From NCBI GenBank assembly GCA_903928955.1, contig CAIYTD010000170.1:1-24939 (forward strand): DNA of 24,939 nucleotides, given 5' to 3'. The notes below the pieces were generated by a model that saw nothing but the letters and a program-made list of their open reading frames with translations, made no database searches and was not told where the DNA came from. This stretch comes from Oligoflexia bacterium (GTDB lineage: Bacteria > Bdellovibrionota > UBA1018). Position 1 is the first letter of the stretch. Every line of letters begins with the position of its first letter. Shown here piece by piece: positions 7,158 to 15,361 of this stretch. Made by a program: the position numbers and the translations under genes.

Positions 7158-7892
7158 ATGGTATTGAGCTCAACGGATCGTCGCAGTGGACCCTATCAGC
7201 GCATTCTTTTAAAGCTTTCTGGTGAGGCTCTCGCCGGACAAGCTGGATATGGAATTGATACAGATGTACTGAAGATTTTGGCTTGTGAAATTAAAGGCAT
7301 TCACGAAGAAGGAGTTCAGATTGGTATTGTAATCGGGGGTGGGAATATCTTTCGGGGTATTAAAGGTGCGACAAAGGGAATGGATAGAGCGTCAGCAGAC
7401 TATATGGGGATGCTCGCTACAGTTCTGAATTGCTTGGCTCTACAAGATGCCTTAGAGCATGAAGGGGTTCATACCCGAGTTCAGTCTGCGATTGAGATGC
7501 GAGAGTTAGCTGAGCCCTACATTCGTAGAAAAGCAATCCGACATTTAGAAAAAAATCGTGTTGTCATTTTTGGTGCTGGCACCGGCAATCCTTATTTTAC
7601 TACAGATACTACAGCTGCTTTGAGAGCTATGGAGGTAGGGTCTGAAGTGGTGTTGAAAGCGACTCGAGTGGATGGTATTTACGATGCAGACCCCACTATG
7701 AATCCCCATGCGTCTCGATTTGATGAAGTCTCTTATTTGGAGGTTCTTCAGCGGGGTCTAAAAGTGATGGATTCCACTGCAATCTCACTTTGTATGGATA
7801 ATCAGCTCCCTATTATTGTGTTTGATTTGAATCAAAAAGGAGCTTTAAGAGAGGTTGTTGACGGAAAAGCTGTAGGTACGCTTGTACGCTAA
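7158..7892 (+). CDS. pyrH: UMP kinase
   Basis: UMP kinase of the amino-acid-kinase fold, phosphorylating UMP to UDP with ATP. Visible motifs are RILLKLSGEALAG (20-32), the glycine-rich VIGGGNIFRG, ADYMGMLATVLN, FGAGTGNPYFTTDTTAALRA and KATRVDGIYDADP. The length of 244 residues is normal. The first 15 or so residues (VLSSTDRRSGPYQ) extend slightly beyond the usual start, but AGAGAGGATCTGAG just upstream supports this ATG. The gene follows tsf by 24 nt in the common tsf-pyrH-frr order. Confidence 0.97.
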   Translation: MVLSSTDRRSGPYQRILLKLSGEALAGQAGYGIDTDVLKILACEIKGIHEEGVQIGIVIGGGNIFRGIKGATKGMDRASADYMGMLATVLNCLALQDALEHEGVHTRVQSAIEMRELAEPYIRRKAIRHLEKNRVVIFGAGTGNPYFTTDTTAALRAMEVGSEVVLKATRVDGIYDADPTMNPHASRFDEVSYLEVLQRGLKVMDSTAISLCMDNQLPIIVFDLNQKGALREVVDGKAVGTLVR

Positions 7893-7906
7893 TTAAGGAG
7901 GAATAA

Positions 7907-8464
7907 ATGTCTAAAGCAGTACTTGATTTGATGGTTCAAAATATGGATAAAAGCATTCAGTCGCTGAAAGCTGACCTAGCGAAGGTTCGCACTGGGCGTG
8001 CGTCTGTTGCTCTTGTAGATACGGTTCATGTAGATTACTATGGATCCAGTGTTCCGCTGAACCAGGTGGCTAATATTACTACTCCTGATGCACGGACCAT
8101 TCAAGTTTCTCCTTGGGAATCTGGAACAGTCGGTGCAATTGAAAAAGCAATTTTAGCAGCAAATCTGGGTTTGACCCCACAAAGTGATGGGAAAATTGTG
8201 CGCATTCCCCTTCCTCTTTTGACTGAGGAAAGGCGAAAAGAAATGGTGAAGCTCGTTAAGAAGATGGGTGAGGAAACCAAAATTGCTGTTCGAAACCATC
8301 GAAGGGAAGGCAATGAAGAATTAAAAAAATTAGAAAAAGAAAAGACTTTGTCTGAAGATGACACCAAGAAAGCTATGGAGCTTGTTCAGAAAAAAACAGA
8401 TGAAAAGGTGGCAGAAGTAGATAAAGTGATTGTAGGAAAAGAAAAAGAAATTATGACTATTTGA
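7907..8464 (+). CDS. frr: Ribosome recycling factor
   Basis: Ribosome recycling factor, which splits post-termination ribosomes with EF-G. It has the normal 185 residues. Characteristic stretches are LAKVRTGRASVALVDTVHVDYYGS, PLNQVANITTPDARTIQVSPWE, GLTPQSDGKIVRIPLPLLTEERR and the helical VRNHRREGNEELKKLEK. A strong AAGGAGGAA ribosome site lies just before the ATG. It is 14 nt after pyrH and 7 nt before uppS, so translation is likely coupled. Confidence 0.97.
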   Translation: MSKAVLDLMVQNMDKSIQSLKADLAKVRTGRASVALVDTVHVDYYGSSVPLNQVANITTPDARTIQVSPWESGTVGAIEKAILAANLGLTPQSDGKIVRIPLPLLTEERRKEMVKLVKKMGEETKIAVRNHRREGNEELKKLEKEKTLSEDDTKKAMELVQKKTDEKVAEVDKVIVGKEKEIMTI

Positions 8465-8471
8465 GACTGAA

Positions 8472-9227
8472 GTGGCATCAGAGATTCCAAATCACATTGC
8501 AATTATTATGGATGGAAATGGCCGCTGGGCAGAGCGTCGGGGGCGTCCTCGTGTTTTTGGGCATGTGCGCGGTTCAGGTCGAGTAAAAGCAATTGTAGAA
8601 GTGGCGAGTCGCCTCGGAGTGAAGGCGCTCACTCTTTATGCATTTTCTACGGAAAATTGGTCACGCCCCGAGAGTGAACGCTTGGTATTATGGAAATTAC
8701 TAAAAAAATATTTAATTCGCGATGCCGAACAATTGCATCGTCAAAATGTTAAATTACGGGTCATAGGTGAAACAGATCGATTAGATGCTGATATCCGGGC
8801 AGTTCTCGATCCAGTTGTTCAGAAGTTAACATCTAATACTGGTTTACAGCTGACTTTTGCAATTTCTTATGGTTCTCGAAGAGAGATGGTTTATGCAGCA
8901 AAAAAATTTGCCGAGGAATGCCTAGCGGGGCGAGCTCATCCCGATGAGTTAAATGAAGTTTTGATGGAAGAATATTTGTGGACATCTGATTTTGGTGATC
9001 TATCGGAAGTAGATCTTTTTATTCGCACGAGTGGGGAGCAGAGGATTAGTAATTTTTTACTTTGGCAGGCGGCTTATGCTGAATTCATCTTTACTGATAT
9101 TTGTTGGCCGGATTTTGAGCCTAAGGATCTAGAATCTGCAATTCAAGAATATGCTCGTCGAGAGCGACGATTTGGGGGAGTAGGCAAAGGACTACCGGAA
9201 CGACCGCATCGCAATATTTTTGCCTAA
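8472..9227 (+). CDS. uppS: Undecaprenyl diphosphate synthase
   Basis: Cis-prenyltransferase that builds undecaprenyl diphosphate, the lipid carrier for peptidoglycan and O-antigen units. HIAIIMDGNGRWA places the catalytic Asp at residue 14. Further motifs are GHVRGSGRVKAI, TLYAFSTENWSRPESE, SYGSRREM, and DLFIRTSGEQRISNFLLWQAAYAEFIF, then WPDF. The length of 251 residues is typical. The start is GTG (8472), 7 nt after frr, without a strong ribosome site, which suggests coupling to frr translation. Confidence 0.96.
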   Translation: MASEIPNHIAIIMDGNGRWAERRGRPRVFGHVRGSGRVKAIVEVASRLGVKALTLYAFSTENWSRPESERLVLWKLLKKYLIRDAEQLHRQNVKLRVIGETDRLDADIRAVLDPVVQKLTSNTGLQLTFAISYGSRREMVYAAKKFAEECLAGRAHPDELNEVLMEEYLWTSDFGDLSEVDLFIRTSGEQRISNFLLWQAAYAEFIFTDICWPDFEPKDLESAIQEYARRERRFGGVGKGLPERPHRNIFA

Positions 9228-9239
9228 TTTTTTAACAAT

Positions 9240-10067
9240 ATGGCTATATCTCTAGAACTTAAAAAAAGAACAGTTACAGCAGTGATAGGCGCCTTGGGCT
9301 TGGTTAGCTTGATTGTCTTTGTAGGATGGCTAGGCGTGTTTGTTCTTGCTACACTGATTTCGTTGGGAATGGTATTTGAATTTTCTGAAATTACTTTTTC
9401 GATGCCAGATCGGACAAAAAAAAAGTATGTCCTTTTATTGCTTGGGCTGTTGGCTGCTTTGATCCATGCATTCGCTATTTACTCAGAATTTCATTTGCTT
9501 ATTTTTTCTTTTATTAGTTTATTTATTTATTATTTGCTAACAGCTAACCGCCATGATGAAGCTCAGTTTCTAAGGCATTTTAAAGAACTCATGTATTCTG
9601 TTTTTGGTTTGATTTATACAGTTTTTATGCCTTTTTATTTCATTCGAATTTATGAGTTTGAAAATGGAGCTGCCTGGACGATTCTCTTTCTTTTGATTGT
9701 ATGGTCGGGTGATACGGGCGCATATTTTGTAGGTAAAAAATATGGTAGGCAAAAACTTTATCCTAAAATAAGTCCCAATAAAACATCTGAGGGTGCAGCT
9801 GGGGGCTTGATTGCAGGTGTCTTAGTTACAGTGCTTTTTAAAGTCCTTTTTTTTCGTGTTCTGCCGTGGTTTGGGGCTATAATACTTCCAGTTGTTGTTG
9901 GAGCGGCCTCTCAAATGGGTGATTTTTGTGAAAGTTTTTTTAAAAGAGCTTTTGATAGGAAAGATTCCGGTTCACTTCTTCCTGGGCATGGGGGAGTTTT
10001 GGATCGGTTTGATGGAGTAGTTTTTGGGCTTCCTGTCATGTATATTTGCATGCGTTTATTTGGATAA
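9240..10067 (+). CDS. cdsA: Phosphatidate cytidylyltransferase (CDP-diacylglycerol synthase)
   Basis: Inner-membrane enzyme making CDP-diacylglycerol from CTP and phosphatidic acid. It has 275 residues and about eight hydrophobic segments. The C-terminal signature is complete: FFKRAFDRKDSGSLLPGHGG, then DRFDGVVFGLPVMY (the usual DRxDS has Gly here). WSGDTGAYFVGKKYGRQKLYPKISPNKT is the preceding CTP/metal region. Its product feeds the PssA encoded at 13557-14291. It follows uppS by 12 nt. The dxr gene that often lies next (cdsA-dxr-rseP) is absent. Confidence 0.95.
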   Translation: MAISLELKKRTVTAVIGALGLVSLIVFVGWLGVFVLATLISLGMVFEFSEITFSMPDRTKKKYVLLLLGLLAALIHAFAIYSEFHLLIFSFISLFIYYLLTANRHDEAQFLRHFKELMYSVFGLIYTVFMPFYFIRIYEFENGAAWTILFLLIVWSGDTGAYFVGKKYGRQKLYPKISPNKTSEGAAGGLIAGVLVTVLFKVLFFRVLPWFGAIILPVVVGAASQMGDFCESFFKRAFDRKDSGSLLPGHGGVLDRFDGVVFGLPVMYICMRLFG

Positions 10068-10068
10068 A

Positions 10069-10073
10069 GGAGG
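10069..10073 (+). promoter_or_regulatory. Shine-Dalgarno GGAGG deciding the rseP start
   Basis: GGAGG is 5 nt before GTG (10079) and only 2 nt before ATG (10076). The in-frame ATG at 10046 lies upstream of it, inside cdsA. GTG 10079 therefore has the best spacing. Confidence 0.6.
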
Positions 10074-10078
10074 TTATG

Positions 10079-11740
10079 GTGCTTGCTATTATGAATTGGG
10101 GTACTTCTTTTTTTCACTCACTTTTTGCTTTCATCATTATTCTAGTTCCTTTGGTTGTCTTTCATGAATTTGGGCATTTTGTTTTTGCAAAAATTTTTGG
10201 AGTTAAGGCTGAGGTTTTTTCTGTTGGGTTTGGACCTAAATTGTGGTCTCGCCAAATAGGGGAGACTGAATTAAGAATTTCAGCCATTCCCATGGGCGGA
10301 TACGTCAAACTTTTAGGCGAAGATCGAGAAAGTCAAATTTCTCTCGAAGAACAAAAAAGGGCTCTGCATCGACAGAGGCCATGGAAGAGGTTTCTCATTT
10401 TTTTTGGCGGCCCGCTTTTTAATTTTATTTTAGCTGTTTTTATTTTCATGCTGATCTTGGTGATTGGTGAACCTCAAATGGCAAGTGTAGTGGGCCGAGT
10501 TGTTCACAAGTCAGCTGCTGAACAGGCCGGATTTCTGAGTGGTGATCGGATCGTTGCCATTAATGGTAAGCCAGTGAGTAAGTTTGAAGATGTTATTTTG
10601 GCCTTAAATGAAAGCCCTGAGAAGGCACTTATTTTCTCAGTGAATCACGCGCATTCAATAAAAAATGTTGAGCTGAATGCTACTCCCATGCGTCAATTGG
10701 GATATAGTATTTATGGCGAATCTACAATAGTAGGCGAAATTGAGGGATTATTCCCGATACCACGAGGTAATCATGTAGGTGTTTCCAATCCGGAATCTCC
10801 TGCAGGCAAGGGTGGAATAAAAACGGGTGATCAAATTTTAGAAGTAAATCAAAACTTAGTTTTAAGTTGGGAAGATTTAGAGTTTTTTTATCAAAACTTA
10901 GAGAGTAGGGTCCCTTTTTTACTGAAGTATCAAAGTGGGAAATCAGGAACTATTCAGTCTATTCAAATGGTCAAGCCAGAACTGTCTCGAGGTTTAGCTG
11001 AGGATTTAGGACTTTTTTCCTCTGAGCTTTTTGTAGATAGGACGGTCCCCCATTCTCCAGCTGAGGTTGCAGGCGTTCAATCGGGGGATCGCCTATTGGG
11101 AGTGGGTGGCCAGATTGTACAGAGTTTTTTTGAATTGAAAGATGCTGTTCAAAAATCAGGTGAAAAAGATGGAAAAGTTCAGTTAAAATGGGAGCGTGCG
11201 GGCAAGATTTTTTCTGTTGTGCTAACGCCAACCGCTACTGTAGGCAGAGATCCTAATCTAAATAACACGACTCAATATACGGTAGGAGTTATCCCGCAGC
11301 TCAGGATGGGCGAGCCTGTTACAGTCATTGAGCGCATATGGAATCCGTTTCAATTAGTGAGCCTTGCCACTCAGCGAATGATTACTTTCTCCTGGCGCAA
11401 TTTAGTCTCTTTGAAAAAAATGGTGACGGGTGATGTGTCGGTTGGAAGTTTGGGTGGCCCCATTATGATAGGCAAAATTGCAGGAGAGTCTCTCACGAGA
11501 GGATTAATTGTCTTTTTGACTAATATGGCTATCTTTTCGGTCGGTTTAGGTGTTCTCAATATTCTTCCTGTTCCTGTTTTAGATGGTGGCCATCTCATGT
11601 TGTTGGGTGTTGAAACTATTCGGGGCAAACCTTTAAGTGTACGTCAAATGGAAGTGATTCAGGGTTTTGGATTGATTCTCATTCTGACATTGATGGGGAT
11701 CGCCTTTCGTAATGATATTGCGCGATTATTTTATTCATGA
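10079..11740 (+). CDS. rseP: RseP-type site-2 zinc metalloprotease with three PDZ domains
   Basis: Inner-membrane intramembrane protease of the S2P family; in E. coli RseP cuts anti-sigma factor RseA and signal-peptide remnants. The catalytic HEFGH is at residues 29-33 and the third zinc ligand in NILPVPVLDGGH is D502. PMGGYVKLLGE is the conserved membrane-entering loop. Between the membrane parts, three PDZ-like modules can be read: about 134-203 (AEQAGFLSGDRIVAING), 216-300 (PAGKGGIKTGDQILEVN) and 317-385 (PAEVAGVQSGDRLLGVGG). E. coli RseP has two, which accounts for the greater length here (553 against 450). Start chosen at GTG 10079 from ribosome-site spacing. Its last bases overlap tsaB as ATGA. 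No sigma factor or anti-sigma gene is nearby. Confidence 0.92.
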   Translation: MLAIMNWGTSFFHSLFAFIIILVPLVVFHEFGHFVFAKIFGVKAEVFSVGFGPKLWSRQIGETELRISAIPMGGYVKLLGEDRESQISLEEQKRALHRQRPWKRFLIFFGGPLFNFILAVFIFMLILVIGEPQMASVVGRVVHKSAAEQAGFLSGDRIVAINGKPVSKFEDVILALNESPEKALIFSVNHAHSIKNVELNATPMRQLGYSIYGESTIVGEIEGLFPIPRGNHVGVSNPESPAGKGGIKTGDQILEVNQNLVLSWEDLEFFYQNLESRVPFLLKYQSGKSGTIQSIQMVKPELSRGLAEDLGLFSSELFVDRTVPHSPAEVAGVQSGDRLLGVGGQIVQSFFELKDAVQKSGEKDGKVQLKWERAGKIFSVVLTPTATVGRDPNLNNTTQYTVGVIPQLRMGEPVTVIERIWNPFQLVSLATQRMITFSWRNLVSLKKMVTGDVSVGSLGGPIMIGKIAGESLTRGLIVFLTNMAIFSVGLGVLNILPVPVLDGGHLMLLGVETIRGKPLSVRQMEVIQGFGLILILTLMGIAFRNDIARLFYS

Positions 11741-12579
11741 GGCTGATTGGATGGGATACTTCTTCAAAGGCAGGTGCTCTCGTGGCCTTAGAATGGGATG
11801 CTCAAGTCGAATTTCCTTTGCCTCGATGGGTTGCTGAACTAAATTTAAACGTAGATTGCACGCATTCTGAACGGCTTCTTTGGGCTATTCACCAGACTCT
11901 CGAAGCGGCGCGTTGGAAGTTAGAAGAAGTAGATGTTTTTGGTGTTGGTATTGGGCCAGGTAGTTTTACTGGGTTAAGGATCGGGGTAACTACTGCTCGT
12001 ACTTTATCGCATCTATTAAAAAAACCTCTCATGGGAGTTTCTAGTTTAGCAGCACTTGCTCGGCCAGTGGCACTCCATTTTGTAAGTTCAGGTTTAGGTT
12101 CTCAAGTAATCGTGATTGCTGCAACAGATGCTTGTAAAGGAGAGTTGTTTGCGCTTTGGGGGAATGCTAGATCAGTCTCAAACTGTGTTGTTCATCCAGA
12201 AGGAGAATTTTCGGGGCTTTGGAATTTAGGAGCAAAGGAGCAAGTGCTTTCTCCAGAGGTTTTGATTCAAATTTTAATTAAAAAAATGAAGAAGAGCTCC
12301 AGTAAACTCCGTTGGCTTGTAGTGGGGGAAGGAAGGAAAAGATACGCTTCGTATTGGGATCAGCTTCCTCGTTCCAGAGAGATCACGAACGTTTCTCTTT
12401 TTCCTGACACAGTTCAAGGACGATATTTAGGATTACTTGCATTTGAAGCATGGCAAGCCCATGTCTCTCGGGAGACGCTTCAAGTTTTCCCTCGTTATTT
12501 GAGAGTTTCTGATGCTGAAATGAAGCTGAAGGCGGGATTACTAAAGTCTGCATCCGTTAGGAGTATTGATCGTGTTTGA
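11737..12579 (+). CDS. tsaB: tRNA threonylcarbamoyladenosine biosynthesis protein TsaB
   Basis: TsaB is the ASKHA-fold partner of TsaD in making the t6A37 modification of ANN-decoding tRNAs. The N-terminal strand MRLIGWDTSSKAGALVAL and the diagnostic GIGPGSFTGLRIGVTTARTLS (about 71-90) are present. HSERLLWAIHQTL matches the dimer helix region. At 280 residues it is longer than E. coli TsaB (231), mostly in the C-terminal half. The ATG overlaps the rseP stop by 4 nt (ATGA), so it is likely translationally coupled. The downstream transporter starts inside its last codons. Confidence 0.93.
   Translation: MRLIGWDTSSKAGALVALEWDAQVEFPLPRWVAELNLNVDCTHSERLLWAIHQTLEAARWKLEEVDVFGVGIGPGSFTGLRIGVTTARTLSHLLKKPLMGVSSLAALARPVALHFVSSGLGSQVIVIAATDACKGELFALWGNARSVSNCVVHPEGEFSGLWNLGAKEQVLSPEVLIQILIKKMKKSSSKLRWLVVGEGRKRYASYWDQLPRSREITNVSLFPDTVQGRYLGLLAFEAWQAHVSRETLQVFPRYLRVSDAEMKLKAGLLKSASVRSIDRV
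12559..12563 (+). promoter_or_regulatory. Shine-Dalgarno AGGAG deciding the EamA start
   Basis: AGGAG lies 8 nt before GTG (12572) but only 2 nt before TTG (12566), so the GTG is the better start. It sits inside the end of tsaB. Confidence 0.6.
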
Positions 12580-13504
12580 AAGTTGGAGTAGTGACTCTTT
12601 AGGTGCTCTCTGTGCATTTGGATCTTCGTTTACTTGGGCAGTGGGTTCAGCAACTTATTCAAGATTAAATAGAAATTATTCTGCATTTTCAGTGAACTTT
12701 ACTCGTGCCGCTGTGGCTTGTCCTCTTTTTATTTTCGCAGCATTTTTGGTTTCAGGCGGGATAGAAGGCGGATTATTTGAATATAAGAATATTCGACTTT
12801 CTCATTGCGGGTGGTTGACTCTTTCTATGGTAGTGAGCTACGGACTGGGTGATGTACTTTTTTTAAAAAGTGCCCGATTTTTGGGAGTGCCAGGCGCACT
12901 GGCGATTGGATCCAGTTATCCCATTTGGACTGTTCTGGTGGGGTTTCTTTATGCAGGAGAGAGGATCACTCGTTTTCAGATTTTGGGACTACTCGTTACC
13001 TTTCTTGGCATTGTGATGGTTATTTTAAATGGCCCTAAAAGTGGCAGGCAGAGCTCCATTAAGCTGGACCATAAAGTTTCTTGGAAAGGTATAGGTTTGG
13101 CTGGCGCGACTTCATTGGCATGGGGGATAAATTGCTTTGCTGTATCTCGAGTAGGTACTGATATTATTCCGCCTGTTGGAAATAGTATTCGAATGTTAAT
13201 TGGAATGGTAATTACTTTAGGATTAGGACGAGTATTTGCACCTCAAGAGGCGATTCTTCTGCCTCTTAAAAAAATATATCCATTCGTAGCAATTTTTATT
13301 TTAGAAGCGTTTGTAGGTTCTTATCTTTATATGTATGGATTAACTCATGCGCCGCTTGCTTTAGGAACTACTTTATCGTCCTTGTCTCCTGTTATTTCCG
13401 TTCCTGCAGCAGTTATTTTTGGAATAGAGAGGTTTTCAATCCTGAGAACCTTAGGGGTCTTTTTTGCGGTCATAGGGGTGAGTTTAATTCTGGGAGGACT
13501 CTGA
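12572..13504 (+). CDS. EamA/DMT-superfamily transporter
   Basis: Inner-membrane protein with about ten hydrophobic helices arranged as two EamA halves (about 1-145 and 165-310). The first half has the typical FLKSARFLGVPGALAIGSSYPIWTVLVGFLYAGERIT pattern near residues 95-135. The second ends with YGLTHAPLALGTTLSSLSPVISVPAAVIFGIERFS. Members export amino acids, nucleotides or other metabolites, or flip lipid precursors; the substrate cannot be deduced. The start is GTG 12572, overlapping tsaB by 8 nt, so it appears to be the last gene of the rpsB run. Confidence 0.88.
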   Translation: MFESWSSDSLGALCAFGSSFTWAVGSATYSRLNRNYSAFSVNFTRAAVACPLFIFAAFLVSGGIEGGLFEYKNIRLSHCGWLTLSMVVSYGLGDVLFLKSARFLGVPGALAIGSSYPIWTVLVGFLYAGERITRFQILGLLVTFLGIVMVILNGPKSGRQSSIKLDHKVSWKGIGLAGATSLAWGINCFAVSRVGTDIIPPVGNSIRMLIGMVITLGLGRVFAPQEAILLPLKKIYPFVAIFILEAFVGSYLYMYGLTHAPLALGTTLSSLSPVISVPAAVIFGIERFSILRTLGVFFAVIGVSLILGGL

Positions 13505-13514
13505 GGAGCTAGAA

Positions 13515-13554
13515 AAAAAAGACCTTTGATCTTTTTTGTTGTATAAATAAGGTC
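13515..13554 (+). promoter_or_regulatory. Intergenic structure between the EamA gene and pssA
   Basis: AAAAAAGA (13515-13522) pairs with TCTTTTTT (13530-13537) around a 7-nt loop, a weak terminator-like stem. GACCTT (13521-13526) can instead pair with AAGGTC (13549-13554), which covers the pssA ribosome site. The two pairings compete. This could end the rpsB run or regulate pssA; it could also be chance. Confidence 0.3.
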
Positions 13555-13556
13555 AA

Positions 13557-14291
13557 ATGCGAAAAGTTTATCTCGTGCCTAATTTTGTAACGACCGCAAA
13601 TATGTTTTGTGGTTTTTATTCGATCATTGCTTCCATTCATTTAGAGTTTTCAGCTGCTGCATGGGCAATTGTTGCCGCTGGAGTATTTGATATGTTGGAT
13701 GGTCGAATTGCGCGTCTTGCAAAGGCGACTAGCCAATTTGGAGTCGAATATGATAGTCTTTCCGATCTCATTTCATTCGGAATTGCACCAGCGATTCTGC
13801 TTTACCAGTGGGCGTTAGAGCCCTATGACCGCCTCGGTTGGTTGGCTGCGTTTCTTTTTCTTGCTTGTGGTGCACTTCGTTTGGCGCGGTTTAATGTAAA
13901 TTCTAGTTCACTTCCTAAAAATTATTTTCAAGGATTGCCAATTCCAATGGCCGCAGGAATGGTTGCAACTTTTATTATTTTTAATCAGACTGTGACGTGG
14001 CTCAGTTTTCGTCCAGTATTTGTTTTGGTTTTGACTTTTGGTTTGTCGAGTCTCATGGTGAGTACGATTCGATTTCCTTCTTATAAAGAATTTAATTGGA
14101 GATCTAAAGCTACATTTGGGTATTTTTTAGTCGGAGTTTTAATCATGATTTTGATTGTGGCTAAACCCGAAATCACACTTTTTCTCTTATTAAGCACTTA
14201 CATTGGTTTGAGTCTAGGTTGGAATCTGGTAAGAATGTTGACTCTGTCTGTTCCTTCTAAAACAGAAAAGGGGAGTGCAACAGTCCTATGA
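13557..14291 (+). CDS. pssA: CDP-diacylglycerol-serine O-phosphatidyltransferase
   Basis: Type II phosphatidylserine synthase of the CDP-alcohol phosphotransferase family; it joins serine to CDP-diacylglycerol on the way to phosphatidylethanolamine. The catalytic signature is complete: D45-x2-D48-G49-x2-A52-R53, then G62, D66 and D70 (FDMLDGRIARL... FGVEYDSLSD). VPNFVTTANMFCGFYS is the typical N-terminal helix, and FQGLPIPMAAGMVA is the serine-type hallmark. It has 244 residues and about six to eight membrane helices. AAGG lies 6-7 nt before the ATG. The stop overlaps the asd start (ATGA). Confidence 0.95.
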   Translation: MRKVYLVPNFVTTANMFCGFYSIIASIHLEFSAAAWAIVAAGVFDMLDGRIARLAKATSQFGVEYDSLSDLISFGIAPAILLYQWALEPYDRLGWLAAFLFLACGALRLARFNVNSSSLPKNYFQGLPIPMAAGMVATFIIFNQTVTWLSFRPVFVLVLTFGLSSLMVSTIRFPSYKEFNWRSKATFGYFLVGVLIMILIVAKPEITLFLLLSTYIGLSLGWNLVRMLTLSVPSKTEKGSATVL

Positions 14292-15361
14292 AAGATGGTC
14301 TGAGAATAGCAGTTGTCGGCGCAACAGGGGCTGTGGGTAAAGAGCTCCTTTCTATTTTAGAAACTCGAAAATTTCCGATTCGTGAGCTTGTTTTATTTGC
14401 CTCTCCGCGATCTGAGGGGAGGGCCACAGTGTGGAGTGGGCGAAGTCATCGCTGCAAAGCATTGCAAAAAGATTGCTTTGAGGGCATTCAGATCGTTTTT
14501 TTTGATGCTTCAGATTCGATTTCTAAAGAGTGGGTACCTCAGGCAGTGGAATCAGGTGCCTGGGTAGTAGATAATTCAGCTACATTTCGAATGGATGAAG
14601 ACATTTTGCTTGTGGTTCCCGAGGTGAATGGGGATCTTTTACATTCAAAAATGAAATCCATGATTCAACGGTCGGTTATTCCTCGTGAACGCATTTTAGC
14701 AGGACCTAATTGTTCCACCGTTCAATTGGCCGTGGCGTTAAAGCCCATTCGGGATCGTTGGGGAATGAAACGGGTCGTCGTTTCCACCTATCAAAGTACG
14801 AGTGGTGCCGGGTCAGCAGCTATGGGCGAGCTTTCAGTTCAGACTGTAGGATTGCTGAATCAAATTCCTTCTGCTCCGAAGGTTTTTCCTCATCAAATCG
14901 CGTTTAATTGTATTCCGCATATTGGTGGGTTTCAAGAAGGCGGAGAAACAAGTGAAGAGCAAAAGATTGTTTTAGAGACTCGAAAATTATTAGGGATGCC
15001 TGAGCTTCGCATTTCAGCTACGGCTGTGAGAGTTCCTACGTTTTCTTGTCACGGGGAATCTGTTAATATTGAATGCGAACGCCCCATTATTCTTGAGGAG
15101 GTTCGAGATGCGCTTCGGGCCCAGGCGGGAATTATTCTTCAGGATGATTGCAAACACAATGTTTATCCATTGGGTGTTACATTTGAAAAAGACGTCGTGG
15201 AAGCTGCAACAGGCCGAGACGCTGTGTATGTAGGAAGAGTTCGAAAAGATTTATCTTTAGATAACGGCCTGAATCTCTGGGTTGTTTCTGACAATTTGAG
15301 AAAAGGAGCAGCTCTCAATGCAGTTCAAATCGGCGAGATTTTGCTCAAAGCGATTCAATAG
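14288..15361 (+). CDS. asd: Aspartate-semialdehyde dehydrogenase
   Basis: Reduces aspartyl phosphate to aspartate semialdehyde for lysine/diaminopimelate, threonine and methionine synthesis. The NADP-binding loop is VVGATGAVGKEL (9-20). The catalytic Cys142 is in AGPNCSTVQL, followed by STYQSTSGAGSAAMGEL. The catalytic His255 is in RVPTFSCHGESV, where a Cys replaces the common Gly before His. The length of 357 residues is slightly above the 330-345 typical of this subgroup. ATG 14288 overlaps the pssA stop. The last 44 bases overlap the start of the next gene. Confidence 0.95.
   Translation: MKDGLRIAVVGATGAVGKELLSILETRKFPIRELVLFASPRSEGRATVWSGRSHRCKALQKDCFEGIQIVFFDASDSISKEWVPQAVESGAWVVDNSATFRMDEDILLVVPEVNGDLLHSKMKSMIQRSVIPRERILAGPNCSTVQLAVALKPIRDRWGMKRVVVSTYQSTSGAGSAAMGELSVQTVGLLNQIPSAPKVFPHQIAFNCIPHIGGFQEGGETSEEQKIVLETRKLLGMPELRISATAVRVPTFSCHGESVNIECERPIILEEVRDALRAQAGIILQDDCKHNVYPLGVTFEKDVVEAATGRDAVYVGRVRKDLSLDNGLNLWVVSDNLRKGAALNAVQIGEILLKAIQ

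Noticed and set aside
8603..8613. GGCGA-G-TCGCC palindrome in uppS, similar in letters to the parAB palindromes
   Set aside because: Arms are 5 bp, the half-site order is reversed relative to the parAB core, and it lacks the outer ACCA/TGGT. Likely a coding coincidence.
10046..10078. Upstream ATG start for rseP within cdsA
   Set aside because: It lies before the GGAGG ribosome site and has no site of its own; GTG 10079 is better placed.
14382..14907. Alternative-frame open stretches inside asd
   Set aside because: asd is intact with all catalytic residues, so these are frame shadows.
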